Source: an uncultured Euryhalocaulis sp.
Lineage (GTDB): Bacteria; Pseudomonadota; Alphaproteobacteria; Caulobacterales; Maricaulaceae
DNA length: 55,028 nucleotides
Assembly: GCA_913055605.1 (NCBI GenBank)
Contig: CAJXKJ010000017.1
Span: forward strand, 1 to 55,028
Direction of reading: 5' to 3'
Shown piece by piece: positions 26,935 to 35,516 of the stretch. The notes below the pieces were generated by a model that was not told where the DNA came from, did not search any database, and saw nothing but the letters and a program-made list of their open reading frames with translations. The first letter of the stretch is position 1; the number at the start of each line of letters is the position of its first letter. The translations under genes were made by a program, and so were the position numbers.

Positions 26935-27156
26935 TCAGTGCGTGGTGACGCCCTCGCGCGGCAGCCGGCCGCTCAGCGCATCGCCGATCACCGATTCCAG
27001 CGCTCGCCAGGCGCCGGCGCGCTTTTCGTCGCCCTGGGCCTCCATTTCGCCGACGGCCTGCGCGGCATAGACGGCGGCCTTGCCGCCGTGCCGGTCCACC
27101 AGCATCCAGGCGATCTCGGCCAGGTCCTCGGGCGTAATGCGGCTTTGGCGTTGCAT
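26935..27156 (-). CDS. Small hypothetical protein, 73 residues
   Basis: MQRQSRITPEDLAEIAWMLV opens a short helical, soluble protein with an Ala-rich centre (AAVYAAQAVGEMEAQGDEKRAGAWRAL is split by charged residues). I have no named family for it; similar short alphaproteobacterial proteins pair an aspartate-rich first helix with a W-x-x-I/L end. The start is ATG 27156 with GGAGA 9 nt upstream; that ribosome site lies in one arm of a perfect hairpin (27162-27181). A much longer in-frame extension upstream lacks protein-like composition. Confidence 0.6.
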   Translation of the reverse strand: MQRQSRITPEDLAEIAWMLVDRHGGKAAVYAAQAVGEMEAQGDEKRAGAWRALESVIGDALSGRLPREGVTTH

Positions 27157-27161
27157 GGGGC

Positions 27162-27181
27162 GTCTCCGTTGGTTTGGAGAC
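27162..27181 (-). promoter_or_regulatory. Hairpin sequestering the ribosome site of the 73-residue gene
   Basis: On the minus strand GTCTCC and GGAGAC form a perfect 6-bp stem with an 8-nt loop; the second arm contains the Shine-Dalgarno GGAGA, 6 nt from ATG 27156. Just upstream lies an AT-rich palindrome, AAACAA-T-TTGTTT (27223-27235), a possible operator or promoter element. Confidence 0.4.
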
Positions 27182-27289
27182 ACGGGAGCAAGGCGCGGGC
27201 CAGCGGTAAGATTTTGAAACTTAAACAATTTGTTTCCCGCCAAGGGCGCCGGCGGCAGAACCGACCGGGCAGTTTTGGCCGGGCCCGGG

Positions 27290-29065
27290 TTAAAACCGGA
27301 TTTCGCCATTCTGGATGCGGTCATAGGCCGCCTCGTCCAGCGGCGCATAGGCCTCGCCGGTCCAGTACATGACCGGATTGTCGATCCGCGAAATATCGAA
27401 CCCGTCGGCCTTCAAATCGCTCTTCTGGTATTTGAACGTGCCGGTGGTCGCCGCGCTGCGGGAAAAGCGCAGGAAGACCGGGCGCGCATAGGGCGGCAGC
27501 TCGGCGTCCAGATGTTTCGCCAGCGCGTCCAGGTCCAGCTTCGTGTCGGCCACGATGGCGGCCATGCCGGCGCGGCCCTCATAGCCGGGCACCACGACGC
27601 CATAGACGATGGCTTCCTCGATCCCGGGGAAGACGGACAGCGCCTCTTCCACCTCGCCGGTCGCCACGTTCTCCGCCATCCAGCGGAACGTGTCGCCGAC
27701 CCGGTCGACGAAATAGAAATAGCCCAGCTCGTCGCGCCGCATCAGGTCGCCGGTGCGGAACCAGGCGTCGCCCGGCCGGAACGCGCCGCGCAGGATTTTC
27801 TTCTCGGTCTCCGCCTTGTCGGAATAGCCCTCGAAGCGATAGCGCGGGTCGTTCTTGCGGATTTCCCCGATCGCCTCGCCGACCTCGCCCGGATCGGTGC
27901 GGATGCAGAACCCGTCCGCGCCGCGCACGGCCTCGCCGGTCTCCACGTCGTGGCGGATCAGCGCGACATTGAACAGCTTGCGCATATAGGACGGCACCCG
28001 GCCGATGGCGCCGGCCGGCCCGTCGATATTCATCAGCCCGACATTGCCCTCCGTCGCGCCATAGAATTCCACGATCTCCGCGATGCCGGAGCGCGCCTTC
28101 AGCCGCTTCCAGACATCGGCGCGCAGCCCGTTGCCCATGGCGATGCGGATGCCGTGATCGCTCTCGGCCTCGCCCGCCGGCTGCGCCATCAGGAATCGGC
28201 ACAGCTCGCCGACATACATGAACATGGTCGCGCCAAATCTTTTGGCGTCGCGCCAGAAGCGGCTGGCGGAAAAATGCCGGCGCACGATCACCGCCCCGCC
28301 GGCCGAAAGCGCCGCGCCCACCCCGCACAGCCCGCCGGTGGCGTGATACATCGGCAGCACCATGATCATCCGGTCGTCGGGCCGCGCCTTCGCCGCCGCG
28401 GCGAACACGGTCAAATATCCCAGCGCCCGCGAATGGGTCATCCGCGCGACCTTGGGCAGGCCGGTCGTGCCGCTGGTGAACATGATCATGCACAGATCGC
28501 TGATCGTCAGGCCCTCCAGGCGCGACCGGTCCGGCGCCTGCGCCGGTGCGGATTTCAGCGCCCGGCCGAAATCGTGCACGCCCTTGTGCGGGCGGATCGC
28601 GCTCCAGATGTCCAGATTCGGCGCGGCGTGGCGCAGCGTCTCGACCAGCCCGTCCTCGGCGATGGCGCGCTTGGCGCCGCTGATCTCGATGCAATGCTCC
28701 AGGCTGTGGCCGGACAGCTGATAGTTCAGCAGCGCCGGAACCACGCCGATCTTGGTCAGCCCGTACCAGATGGCCAGGAATTCGGGCCGGTTCTGCATGA
28801 ACAGGGCGACCACGTCGCCGCGCCGCAGCCCCAGCGCGAAGGCCCAGTTCGCCACCCGGTTGGCGTAGGCGTCCAGCTCCGCATAGGTCCAGCTCGCCCC
28901 GTCGTCGATCAGGGCGACATTGCCCGGCCAGCGCGCGCAGGATTCGGCCAGATGGTCGGGGACCAGCCGTTTGGGATGGCGCGCCACCGCCTGATAGCGG
29001 CGCAGCACGCGCAGCATCCCGGTGACATAGTCGAACTCGCGGGCGAGGGCGCCGAAAAAGCTCAT
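27290..29065 (-). CDS. FATP-type long-chain/very-long-chain acyl-CoA synthetase
   Basis: 591 residues, ANL superfamily. The P-loop-like AMP motif is MFTSGTTGLPKVARMTHSRA, the A5 motif is YGATEGNVGL and A7 is FRTGDLMRRDELGYFYFVDR, with the C-terminal lysine region TGTFKYQKSDLK. The N-terminal segment and the TEGN/VDRVGDTFRW wording place it with FATP/FadD17-like ligases rather than FadD. It activates fatty acids (possibly unusual or steroid-side-chain acids) with ATP and CoA. It is followed upstream by the dienelactone hydrolase gene on the same strand, 31 bp apart. Confidence 0.9.
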   Translation of the reverse strand: MSFFGALAREFDYVTGMLRVLRRYQAVARHPKRLVPDHLAESCARWPGNVALIDDGASWTYAELDAYANRVANWAFALGLRRGDVVALFMQNRPEFLAIWYGLTKIGVVPALLNYQLSGHSLEHCIEISGAKRAIAEDGLVETLRHAAPNLDIWSAIRPHKGVHDFGRALKSAPAQAPDRSRLEGLTISDLCMIMFTSGTTGLPKVARMTHSRALGYLTVFAAAAKARPDDRMIMVLPMYHATGGLCGVGAALSAGGAVIVRRHFSASRFWRDAKRFGATMFMYVGELCRFLMAQPAGEAESDHGIRIAMGNGLRADVWKRLKARSGIAEIVEFYGATEGNVGLMNIDGPAGAIGRVPSYMRKLFNVALIRHDVETGEAVRGADGFCIRTDPGEVGEAIGEIRKNDPRYRFEGYSDKAETEKKILRGAFRPGDAWFRTGDLMRRDELGYFYFVDRVGDTFRWMAENVATGEVEEALSVFPGIEEAIVYGVVVPGYEGRAGMAAIVADTKLDLDALAKHLDAELPPYARPVFLRFSRSAATTGTFKYQKSDLKADGFDISRIDNPVMYWTGEAYAPLDEAAYDRIQNGEIRF

Positions 29066-29096
29066 GGGCGCGTTCCGGCCGCTCCTTTCCTTGCGC

Positions 29097-29804
29097 TCAG
29101 AGGATCTCCGTCAGGAAGTCTTCCATCGCCTTCCAGGACAGATTCGCGGCGCGCTCATTATAGACCGTGCCGAAATCCGGATCGTTGGCGGCCGGGTTGG
29201 TGAAGGCGTGCATGGTGTGGCCGAAGGCGTGCAGGCGCCAGTCCGCCTTCGCCGCCGTCATCTCCTCGGTGATGCTCAGCACCGATTCCGGCGGCGCCAT
29301 CGGGTCGTCCCAGCCGTGCAGGATCAGAACCTTGGCGGGAATCGTCTCCGCCTTGCCGACATCGGGCTTGTGGAACAGGCCGTGGAAGCTGACCACGCCT
29401 CTCAAATCCGTCCCGATCCGCGCCAGGTCCAGCACGCACAGCCCGCCGAAACAGAATCCGATCGCCGCCGCCGCGTGCGCCGCCGGCGCCTGGGCGCGCG
29501 CGACCTCCAGCGACGCCGTCATGCGGCTCTGCAGCTTGGCGCGGTCTTCCAGGAAGGGCGTCATCAGCGCCCGGTTCTCGTCGCGGTCCTTGCCGGTGCG
29601 GCCGAACAGATCCAGCGCGAAGGCGGTATAGCCGAGGCCCGCGATATATTTCGCGATCTCGCGCTCCTGATCGGTCTGACCGCCCCAGGCGTGGCTGACC
29701 AGGACCAGCGGGCGCGGCTCGCCCGCCGCGTCGTCCCAGGCCAGGAAGCCGTTCAGGGAATCGCCCGCGTGCTCATAGGGCACGGTGGAGGTCTTGATGG
29801 TCAT
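29097..29804 (-). CDS. Dienelactone hydrolase family protein
   Basis: 235 residues, alpha/beta hydrolase. The nucleophile is Cys in GFCFGG, the acid is in HGWDDPMAP and the His is in FGHTMHAFTNP. Classic members open dienelactone in chlorocatechol breakdown; many homologues, probably including this one, act on other esters. It lies just upstream of the acyl-CoA synthetase. A structured RNA with its own promoter and terminator lies 98 bp upstream and could be either an independent RNA or an attenuated leader of this gene. Confidence 0.88.
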   Translation of the reverse strand: MTIKTSTVPYEHAGDSLNGFLAWDDAAGEPRPLVLVSHAWGGQTDQEREIAKYIAGLGYTAFALDLFGRTGKDRDENRALMTPFLEDRAKLQSRMTASLEVARAQAPAAHAAAAIGFCFGGLCVLDLARIGTDLRGVVSFHGLFHKPDVGKAETIPAKVLILHGWDDPMAPPESVLSITEEMTAAKADWRLHAFGHTMHAFTNPAANDPDFGTVYNERAANLSWKAMEDFLTEIL

Positions 29805-29901
29805 GGTGCGTCGCTCCCTGGCGCTGCTTTGCGGATTTTCGCCCATTGTGAGCCATCGGGCGGCGCGGCGAAACCGGGAGCGGGGGAGGGGGCCAGCGGA
29901 C

Positions 29902-29974
29902 AAAAAAGAAACGGCCCCCGAAGGGGCCGTAAGAAGATTAGTCGCTAACCGACAACGGGATACCCCGTAGTCCC
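29902..29974 (-). ncRNA. Candidate small RNA or attenuated leader, three stem-loops
   Basis: About 73 nt on the minus strand. Stem-loop 1: AACGGGA/TCCCGTT with an inner TAC/GTA pair. Stem-loop 2: GTCG-GTTAG-CGAC. After a single-stranded TAATCTTCTT comes stem-loop 3, ACGGCCCC-TTCG-GGGGCCGT (29911-29930), followed by TTTCTTTTTT, a textbook intrinsic terminator. A good sigma-70 promoter (29979-30006) lies directly upstream. No ORF of note occurs within. I do not recognise an Rfam family with certainty. Alternatives: terminator of the glycerate kinase transcript, or transcription attenuator before the dienelactone hydrolase gene. Confidence 0.65.
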
Positions 29975-29978
29975 GTTC

Positions 29979-30006
29979 AGTATACAAATCTGTTGCACGG
30001 GGGCAA
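29979..30006 (-). promoter_or_regulatory. Sigma-70-type promoter of the candidate small RNA
   Basis: Minus strand: -35 TTGCCC (30001-30006), 16-bp spacer, -10 TATACT (29979-29984). The predicted start, about 7 nt on, falls at the foot of stem-loop 1 near 29972-29974. Confidence 0.6.
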
Positions 30007-30037
30007 GCACGGAGTCCGGCGCAGAGTCCGGCGCGGC

Positions 30038-31219
30038 TCAGCCGGCGATCAGGATCGCCCGGAAATCCGAGACATTCGTGCCGGTCAGGCCGGTGTCGAC
30101 CAGATCGCCCAGATCGGCGAACAGGCCGGCGGCGTCGTTGGCGGCCAGCGCCGCCTGGGCGCTGCGGCCCAGCGTCTGCGCCCGCTCCAGCGTGTCGGGG
30201 CCGATCATCGCGCCGGCGACCTGCGAATTGCCGTCCCAGCCGTCGGTGTCCGCCGACAGGGCCCAGATCCCCTCCGCGCCTTCCAGCGCCAGCGCCAGGG
30301 CCAGCGCATATTCGCTGTTCGGCCCGCCGCGTCCCTCGCCGGTGACCGTCACGGTCAGCTCCCCTCCGGACAGCAGCACCATCGGCCCGTCCCCGGCATT
30401 GCGATGGCGCAGGGCCAGCGCGGCGTGCTCGCGCGCCACGTCCCGCGCGTCGCCTTCCACATGCTCGCCCAGCACCACGACCTTCAGCCCGGCCTCCTGC
30501 GCGGCCTTTTCCGCCGCCTGAAGGGCGTCGCCCGCCCGCGCGATCAGTACGGTCTCGGCCCGGTCGGATTTCTCGGTCCCCGCCGCCGGGGCGCAGGGGC
30601 CGGAGGCGATCAGCGCCGGATCGTCGTGCGGCACGTCGGAAATCGCGAAGGCCAGCGTGCGCGCCGGCCATGCCGCGCGGGCCAGACCGCCGCCCTTGAT
30701 CCGCGACACCCGCGCCCGCGCCGCGTTGATTTCGGAGATCGGCGCCCCGTTGGCCAGCAGCCGGCGCGTCATCTGCTGCTTCTCGGCCAGGCTCACGCCC
30801 TCGGTCGGGGCGCACCAGACCGCCGATCCGCCGCCCGAAATCAGGCCGATCAGCAAATCGCCTTCGCCCAGTTGTTCGGCCGCGGCCAGCGCCCGTTCCG
30901 CCGCGATCCGGCTGGAATGGTCGGGCGTCGGGTGGGCGCCGTTGGTCACCTCGATCCAGCGCGTGTCCGCCTCGTATCCGGGCGGCACGGCGACCAGCCC
31001 CTCGATCGGCAGGTCGTTTTCGCCGGGCGCCCAGGCGTCTTCCAGCGCCTTGGCCATATAGGCGGAGGCCTTGCCGGCCCCCAGGACCAGCACGCGGCCC
31101 GATGCGGGGCGCGGCGGCAGATGCGGGGGAAGGGCGCGCGCGGGGGCGACGGCTTCAAGGCCGGCGTCCAGCAGGCGGCGCAGCGTATCTCGGGGGTTCT
31201 GGTCGGGGCGCATGGACAT
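30038..31219 (-). CDS. Glycerate 2-kinase (DUF4147/TtuD type)
   Basis: 393 residues. The N-terminal MOFRL-type kinase layout shows VLVLGAGKASAYMAKALE, SGGGSAVWCAPTEGVSL, RIKGGGLARAAWPA and C-terminal DTDGWDGNSQVAGAMI and TGLTGTNVSDFR. The family phosphorylates D-glycerate to 2-phosphoglycerate, linking glyoxylate, tartrate or serine-cycle carbon to glycolysis; older annotation calls it hydroxypyruvate reductase. A second ATG at 31213 is also usable. The small RNA locus follows its stop by 64 bp. Confidence 0.92.
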   Translation of the reverse strand: MSMRPDQNPRDTLRRLLDAGLEAVAPARALPPHLPPRPASGRVLVLGAGKASAYMAKALEDAWAPGENDLPIEGLVAVPPGYEADTRWIEVTNGAHPTPDHSSRIAAERALAAAEQLGEGDLLIGLISGGGSAVWCAPTEGVSLAEKQQMTRRLLANGAPISEINAARARVSRIKGGGLARAAWPARTLAFAISDVPHDDPALIASGPCAPAAGTEKSDRAETVLIARAGDALQAAEKAAQEAGLKVVVLGEHVEGDARDVAREHAALALRHRNAGDGPMVLLSGGELTVTVTGEGRGGPNSEYALALALALEGAEGIWALSADTDGWDGNSQVAGAMIGPDTLERAQTLGRSAQAALAANDAAGLFADLGDLVDTGLTGTNVSDFRAILIAG

Positions 31220-31264
31220 GATGACCGCGCCTCATACGCGGTCCGCGCCCGCGATGGAAATCCC

Positions 31265-31894
31265 CTAACGGGTTTCCAGTGCGGAGAAACGGTCGCCGCC
31301 CGCCGCGATCACCGACGCGCCCGCGCCCCGGGCCGCGTCCAGCGCCCCGCGCGCCGCGTCGTCCAGATCGCTTGCCTGGACCAGCAGGAAGAAGCCGTCC
31401 GGGTCCTGCGACAGGCGCGCCAGCGCCGTCTCGATCAGGGTCGCGGTGTCCGGCCGGTCCTCGAACACGCCCAGAACCTGACGCCCTTCGGGCAGGTTCA
31501 GCTGGCGATAGGCCGCCATGTCCCAGACCACGATTCCCGCCTCGCGGCGCCGGGCCAGCCAGGCGTTCGGCGCGCCCGCTTCGCCCAGAACCGCGCCGTC
31601 GCTGGCGAAGGCCAGGTCCGCGCCGCCATCCTGCAGCAGCGCGGCGGCCGCGCCGCAGGCCGCATCCGTCCCGGCGACCACGCCCACCGTCTTGCCGACC
31701 GCGGCGGCCAGCGCCGCCTGCGCGGCGGCGGCCTCGGCCGAACAGCCCGCGGCGCTGTCGATCACCAGAACCGCGCCGCGCGGCTGGGCGTCGGTGGAGG
31801 GGGCCAGGGCGAACGGGCCGGTCTGGACCGGCGCGCCGGCGAAAGCGGGCGCGGCGCACAACAGGGCGGCAAGCGGGAAAAGGACGCGAAGCAT
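31265..31894 (-). CDS. Secreted alkaline-phosphatase-like protein lacking the active site
   Basis: 209 residues with a signal peptide (MLRVLFPLAALLCAAPAFAG). Short segments line up with the alkaline phosphatase core: VGKTVGVV (cf. GKSVGIVTT), a LLQDGGADLAFA stretch (cf. the LLxGGxDVxLGGG strand), and LARLSQDPDGFFLLVQASDLD (cf. ALEVLSxNPDGFFLMVEGGxID). The catalytic Ser-Ala loop, the metal-binding Asp/Glu/His residues and about half the usual length are missing; the usual IDWAAH becomes LDDAAR. I infer a compact pseudoenzyme of that fold. It is 45 bp upstream of the glycerate kinase gene. Confidence 0.6.
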   Translation of the reverse strand: MLRVLFPLAALLCAAPAFAGAPVQTGPFALAPSTDAQPRGAVLVIDSAAGCSAEAAAAQAALAAAVGKTVGVVAGTDAACGAAAALLQDGGADLAFASDGAVLGEAGAPNAWLARRREAGIVVWDMAAYRQLNLPEGRQVLGVFEDRPDTATLIETALARLSQDPDGFFLLVQASDLDDAARGALDAARGAGASVIAAGGDRFSALETR

Positions 31895-32012
31895 GGAAAT
31901 CCGGGGGAAGAAAGAGGTGTGTCTCCTGCCCGAATATCTCGCTTTCGTGACACTTCTTCCGGCGGTTGCGTGACAGGTTTGTGTCGGTTCGGCGACGGGG
32001 CGGGAGGCCGCC

Positions 32013-33455
32013 TCAGCCCAGAACCAGCGGGGCCAGGACCAGCATCATCAGCGTGATGACCGGGATGGCGATGATGTCCAGCGCGAACCCGGCCCGGATC
32101 ATCTGCGCCACAGTGACCCGCCCGCTCGCGAACACCACGGCGTTCGGCGGCGTCGCGACCGGCAGCATGAAGGCGCAGCTCGCCGCCATGCCCACCGGCA
32201 CGGCGATCAGCGCCGGGTCTGCGCCGCTGGCGATGGACAGCGCGCCGAACACCGGCAGCAGGGCGGACACCGTGGCGACATTGCTCATCAGCTCGGTCGC
32301 GAACAGGACCAGCGTCACCAGCGCCCCGACCAGCAGGATCAGCGGCCAGCCGCCCGCCACGCCCATCACCCCGCCCAGCCAGGCGGCCAGGCCCGTCGCC
32401 TCGATCGAATAGGCCAGCGCCAGCCCGCCGCCGAACAGCAGGATCACCCCCCAGGGCAGGCGCACCGCGGTCTCCCAGTCCAGCAGGCGCGCCCCGCTCC
32501 GGTCCCCGGCGGGGATCAGGAACATCGCCACCGCCCCGATGATCGCGACGCCGGTGTCGGACAGCAAAGACAGGCCCGGAATCTGGTTCAGCAGCGGGCG
32601 CAGCATCCAGGCCGCCGCGACGCAGCCGAAGGCGATCAGCACCCGCCGCTCCGGCGCCGTCATCGGGCCCAGCGCGTCCAGATGCGCGCGCACCGTATCG
32701 GCCGCGGCGCTGGCGTCCGGCCCGGTTTTCACCCGGCGGGACAGCGCCAGCCAGGCCAGCGGAATCATCGCCCAGGTCAGCGGCGTGCCGACCAGCACCC
32801 ATTGGGCGAAGCTGATCGGCGCGCCGTTATCGGCCAGCCAGCCCATGACCAGAAGATTGGTCGGCGTGCCGACCGGCGTGCCCATGCCGCCGATACTGGC
32901 CGCGTAGGCCAGGCCCAGCAGCAAGGCCGGGGCGTAGCCCGGCCCCGCCGCGCCGTCGTCCTCGGCGTCCATCGCCACCCGGATCGCGATCGGCGCCAGC
33001 ATGATCGTCGTCGCGGTGTTGGAGATCCACATCGACAGGGCGGCGGCGGCGGCCATAAAGCCCAGCATCAGCGCCCCCGGATGCGCCCCGAACCGCACCG
33101 CGATATTCAGCGCGATGCGCGCATGCAGGCGCCAGCGCTCGATCGCCATGGCGATGATGAAGCCGCCCAGGAACAGGAACACGGTCGGCTCTGCGTAGTG
33201 GGACGCCGTCTCCGCCATCGGCAGCGCGCCGGACAGCGGCAGGATCACCAGCGGCAGCAGCGCGGTGACCGGAATCGGAATCGCCTCGGTCGCCCACCAC
33301 ACCGCCATCAGCGCGGCCAGCGAGACCACGATCCAGGCCTCGCGCGTCAGGCCCTCGGGGACGGGGACAAGCTGCAGCGCCAGCGCCGCGCCCAGGCCCA
33401 GCCACAGGCCGGCCCGCGCCGCGCGCCCCGCCGGTTCGCGTTTTCCCCCATCCAT
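32013..33455 (-). CDS. SLC13/DASS-family sodium:dicarboxylate symporter
   Basis: 480 residues, about 12 membrane helices. Signature motifs of the two inverted repeats are present: SMWISNTATTIMLAPIA and FATELMSNVATVSALLP, each with the sodium- and carboxylate-binding SNT/SNV turn. WWATEAIPIPVTALLPL is the conserved first-repeat entry. It transports C4-dicarboxylates, citrate or sulfate-like anions with Na+; the exact substrate is undetermined. It stands alone, with 118 bp to the alkaline-phosphatase-like gene. Confidence 0.92.
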   Translation of the reverse strand: MDGGKREPAGRAARAGLWLGLGAALALQLVPVPEGLTREAWIVVSLAALMAVWWATEAIPIPVTALLPLVILPLSGALPMAETASHYAEPTVFLFLGGFIIAMAIERWRLHARIALNIAVRFGAHPGALMLGFMAAAAALSMWISNTATTIMLAPIAIRVAMDAEDDGAAGPGYAPALLLGLAYAASIGGMGTPVGTPTNLLVMGWLADNGAPISFAQWVLVGTPLTWAMIPLAWLALSRRVKTGPDASAAADTVRAHLDALGPMTAPERRVLIAFGCVAAAWMLRPLLNQIPGLSLLSDTGVAIIGAVAMFLIPAGDRSGARLLDWETAVRLPWGVILLFGGGLALAYSIEATGLAAWLGGVMGVAGGWPLILLVGALVTLVLFATELMSNVATVSALLPVFGALSIASGADPALIAVPVGMAASCAFMLPVATPPNAVVFASGRVTVAQMIRAGFALDIIAIPVITLMMLVLAPLVLG

Positions 33456-33486
33456 GGCGGCAGTCTAGCCCGGCGCGCAGCCGCGC

Positions 33487-33846
33487 TTAAGCGGGCAGAA
33501 GGTCTTTCAGCGCGCCGGCCAGATGATGCGGCTCGAACGGCTTTTCCAGCGTCGGGTTGGACGCCCATTCCTCGGGCAGGCCGCTGGCCCCGTATCCCGT
33601 CAGGAACAGCAGCGGCACCCCGCGGTCGCGCAGGATTTCCGCCGCCGGGAAGGATTTGGAGTCGCCCAGATTCACGTCCAGCAGGGCGGCGTCCAGCGCC
33701 TCGTCCCGCGCCAGCTCCAGCGCCTGCTCCAGCCGCATGGCCGGGCCGACGGGCTCGTGGCCCTGGTCGGTGACCAGATCCTCAAGATAGAGGGCGATCA
33801 TCATTTCATCCTCGACGATGAGAATACGTCGGGCGGCCTCGGTCAT
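33487..33846 (-). CDS. Single-domain response regulator
   Basis: 119 residues, receiver only. Acidic pair DE in ILIVEDEMMIA, phospho-acceptor Asp in ALLDVNLGDSKS, Thr/Ser in LFLTGYG and Lys in LEKPFEP. There is no output domain. Its ATG overlaps the stop of the HWE kinase gene (ATGA), so it is the probable partner of that kinase. This layout is usual for HWE kinases in Alphaproteobacteria, where free receivers act as phosphate sinks or relay proteins. Confidence 0.92.
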   Translation of the reverse strand: MTEAARRILIVEDEMMIALYLEDLVTDQGHEPVGPAMRLEQALELARDEALDAALLDVNLGDSKSFPAAEILRDRGVPLLFLTGYGASGLPEEWASNPTLEKPFEPHHLAGALKDLLPA

Positions 33847-35375
33847 CGGGGCGTTTTCCTGTCTACATGCAGCAGCGGGGCGTCGATGGTGCACCATAGG
33901 CCCTCGGGGCGATAGTCCATATCCACCCGTGCGTTAAGCTGACCGGCCAGACCCTGCTGGATCAGCCGCGTGCCGAAGCCGGTGCCGCTCGGCGGGCTCA
34001 CCTGCGGCCCGCCGCTTTCCCGCCAGGTCAGGCGCAGGCGGCGCATCTGCGGGGTCGTGTACCAGTCCCATTCGATCGCGACCCTGCCCTCGTCGCTGGA
34101 CAGCGCGCCGTATTTCATCGCGTTGGTCGCCAGCTCGTGCAGCGCCATGGACAGCGCCAGCGCCTTCAGCGGGGAGATGCGCACGAACGGTCCGGACACC
34201 GCGAACCGGTCGCTCTGGTGCTCGCGATAGGGGGCGATGGCGCTGCGCACCATCTCCTCCATCTCCGCGCCTTCCCAGTTCTCGGCGGTCAGGATGTCGT
34301 GCGCCTTGGCCAGCGCCACCAGCCGGCTGCTCAGCGCCTCGCGCGCCGCGGGCAGGGAGGCCGCCCCGGCCAGCGTGCGCGCCGCCACGGCCTGCACGGT
34401 GGCCAGCGTGTTCTTCACCCGGTGGTTCAGCTCGTTGATCAGCAAATGCTGGTTATGTTCGGCGTCCTTGCGGTCGGTGATGTCCAGCACCGTGCCCGCG
34501 AACCGCAACGGCCGGCCGCTGTCGTCGGTCAGGGTCCGTCCCGACGCGGCGATCCAGCGCTCCTGTCCGGTCGCGGCGTCAATCACGCGGTATTCGATGT
34601 CATAGGGCCGCATTACGCCGTCGTCGGTCGCGTCGTCCACCGCCCGGCGCACCCGGTCCAGATCCTCAGGGTGGATCAGCGAATAGAACCGCTCCAGGCT
34701 CATCTCGGCGTCCGGGGGCAGCCCGAAATTGGCCTTGCACTGCTCGTCCCACAGCAGGACGCCGGTCGCCAGGTTCAGGTCCCAGGAGCCGACGCCGGAG
34801 GCCTCGGTGGCCAGGCGCCGGCGCTCCTCGGTCTCGCGCAGCGCGGCCTCGGCGGACAGGGTCTCGGTGACGTCGGTATTGGTGCCGAACCAGCGCACGA
34901 CGTTTCCGGACTCGTCCCGGATCGGCATGGCGCGCGACAGGAACCAGCGGAATTTCCCGTCCTTCCCGCGCAGGGGAAAGGTGTCCTCCCAAGGCTCGCC
35001 CCGGGCCACGGCGCTGGAGAAGATTTCGACGACCCGGTCGACATGGTCGGGATGGTGGACGGACTTCCAGCCCCACCCCTCCATCTGTTCCAGCGTCGTG
35101 CCGGTATAGTCGTACCAGCGCTTGTTGTACCAGAAGATCCAGCCCGACTGGTCGGCCATCCAGGCCAGCTGCGGGATGTTGTCCGCCATGATGCGGAAAT
35201 GTTCGGCCTCCGCCTCCGGCACCGCATGCGCCGCCGGCGCGGCGCCCTCGCTGGCGGTCAGCGTGCGGATCGTGTCGGCCAGGCGCGCATTCTCGGCCTC
35301 CAGCGCGCGCAGGCGCGCCTCTCCGGGCGCGTTCGGTCTGTCCAGCAGATTGTCCTGGCGGCCCTCAGCTGCCAT
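33843..35375 (-). CDS. PAS-PAS HWE-family histidine kinase
   Basis: 510 residues from ATG 35375, which has GAGG 4 nt before it; an in-frame start at 35438 is possible. A short coiled coil (~20-45) is followed by two PAS domains (FRIMADNIPQLAWMADQSGW..., and LATEASGVGSWDLNLATGVL...), then the HWE dimerisation box ELNHRVKNTLATVQA and the ATPase with HELATNAMKYGALS. No membrane helix is seen, so it is cytoplasmic. The PAS domains lack the LOV Cys motif NCRFL, so flavin photoreception is not supported. Output probably goes to the overlapping receiver gene. Confidence 0.93.
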   Translation of the reverse strand: MAAEGRQDNLLDRPNAPGEARLRALEAENARLADTIRTLTASEGAAPAAHAVPEAEAEHFRIMADNIPQLAWMADQSGWIFWYNKRWYDYTGTTLEQMEGWGWKSVHHPDHVDRVVEIFSSAVARGEPWEDTFPLRGKDGKFRWFLSRAMPIRDESGNVVRWFGTNTDVTETLSAEAALRETEERRRLATEASGVGSWDLNLATGVLLWDEQCKANFGLPPDAEMSLERFYSLIHPEDLDRVRRAVDDATDDGVMRPYDIEYRVIDAATGQERWIAASGRTLTDDSGRPLRFAGTVLDITDRKDAEHNQHLLINELNHRVKNTLATVQAVAARTLAGAASLPAAREALSSRLVALAKAHDILTAENWEGAEMEEMVRSAIAPYREHQSDRFAVSGPFVRISPLKALALSMALHELATNAMKYGALSSDEGRVAIEWDWYTTPQMRRLRLTWRESGGPQVSPPSGTGFGTRLIQQGLAGQLNARVDMDYRPEGLWCTIDAPLLHVDRKTPR

Positions 35376-35516
35376 CCATCCTCGCCCCTGCCGGCTGCTG
35401 TCATGCGCCGGTCGCCCCGTCCGACCGGCAATTTGCATAAAACCGGTTAACCTGCAGAACGCGCAAAGGGTTGGAGGGTTTCACGCTCCGGACGCGAATC
35501 CGCGATACTGGGGTCC

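Noticed and set aside
27230-29203. A 657-codon plus-strand open frame opposite the acyl-CoA ligase
   Set aside because: Shadow frame; ANL motifs lie on the minus strand.
30011-30034. Tandem GAGTCCGGCGC repeat
   Set aside because: Only two 12-bp units in GC-rich DNA; not distinguishable from chance.
33843-35375. LOV-type blue-light histidine kinase
   Set aside because: Neither PAS domain has the flavin-binding Cys motif.
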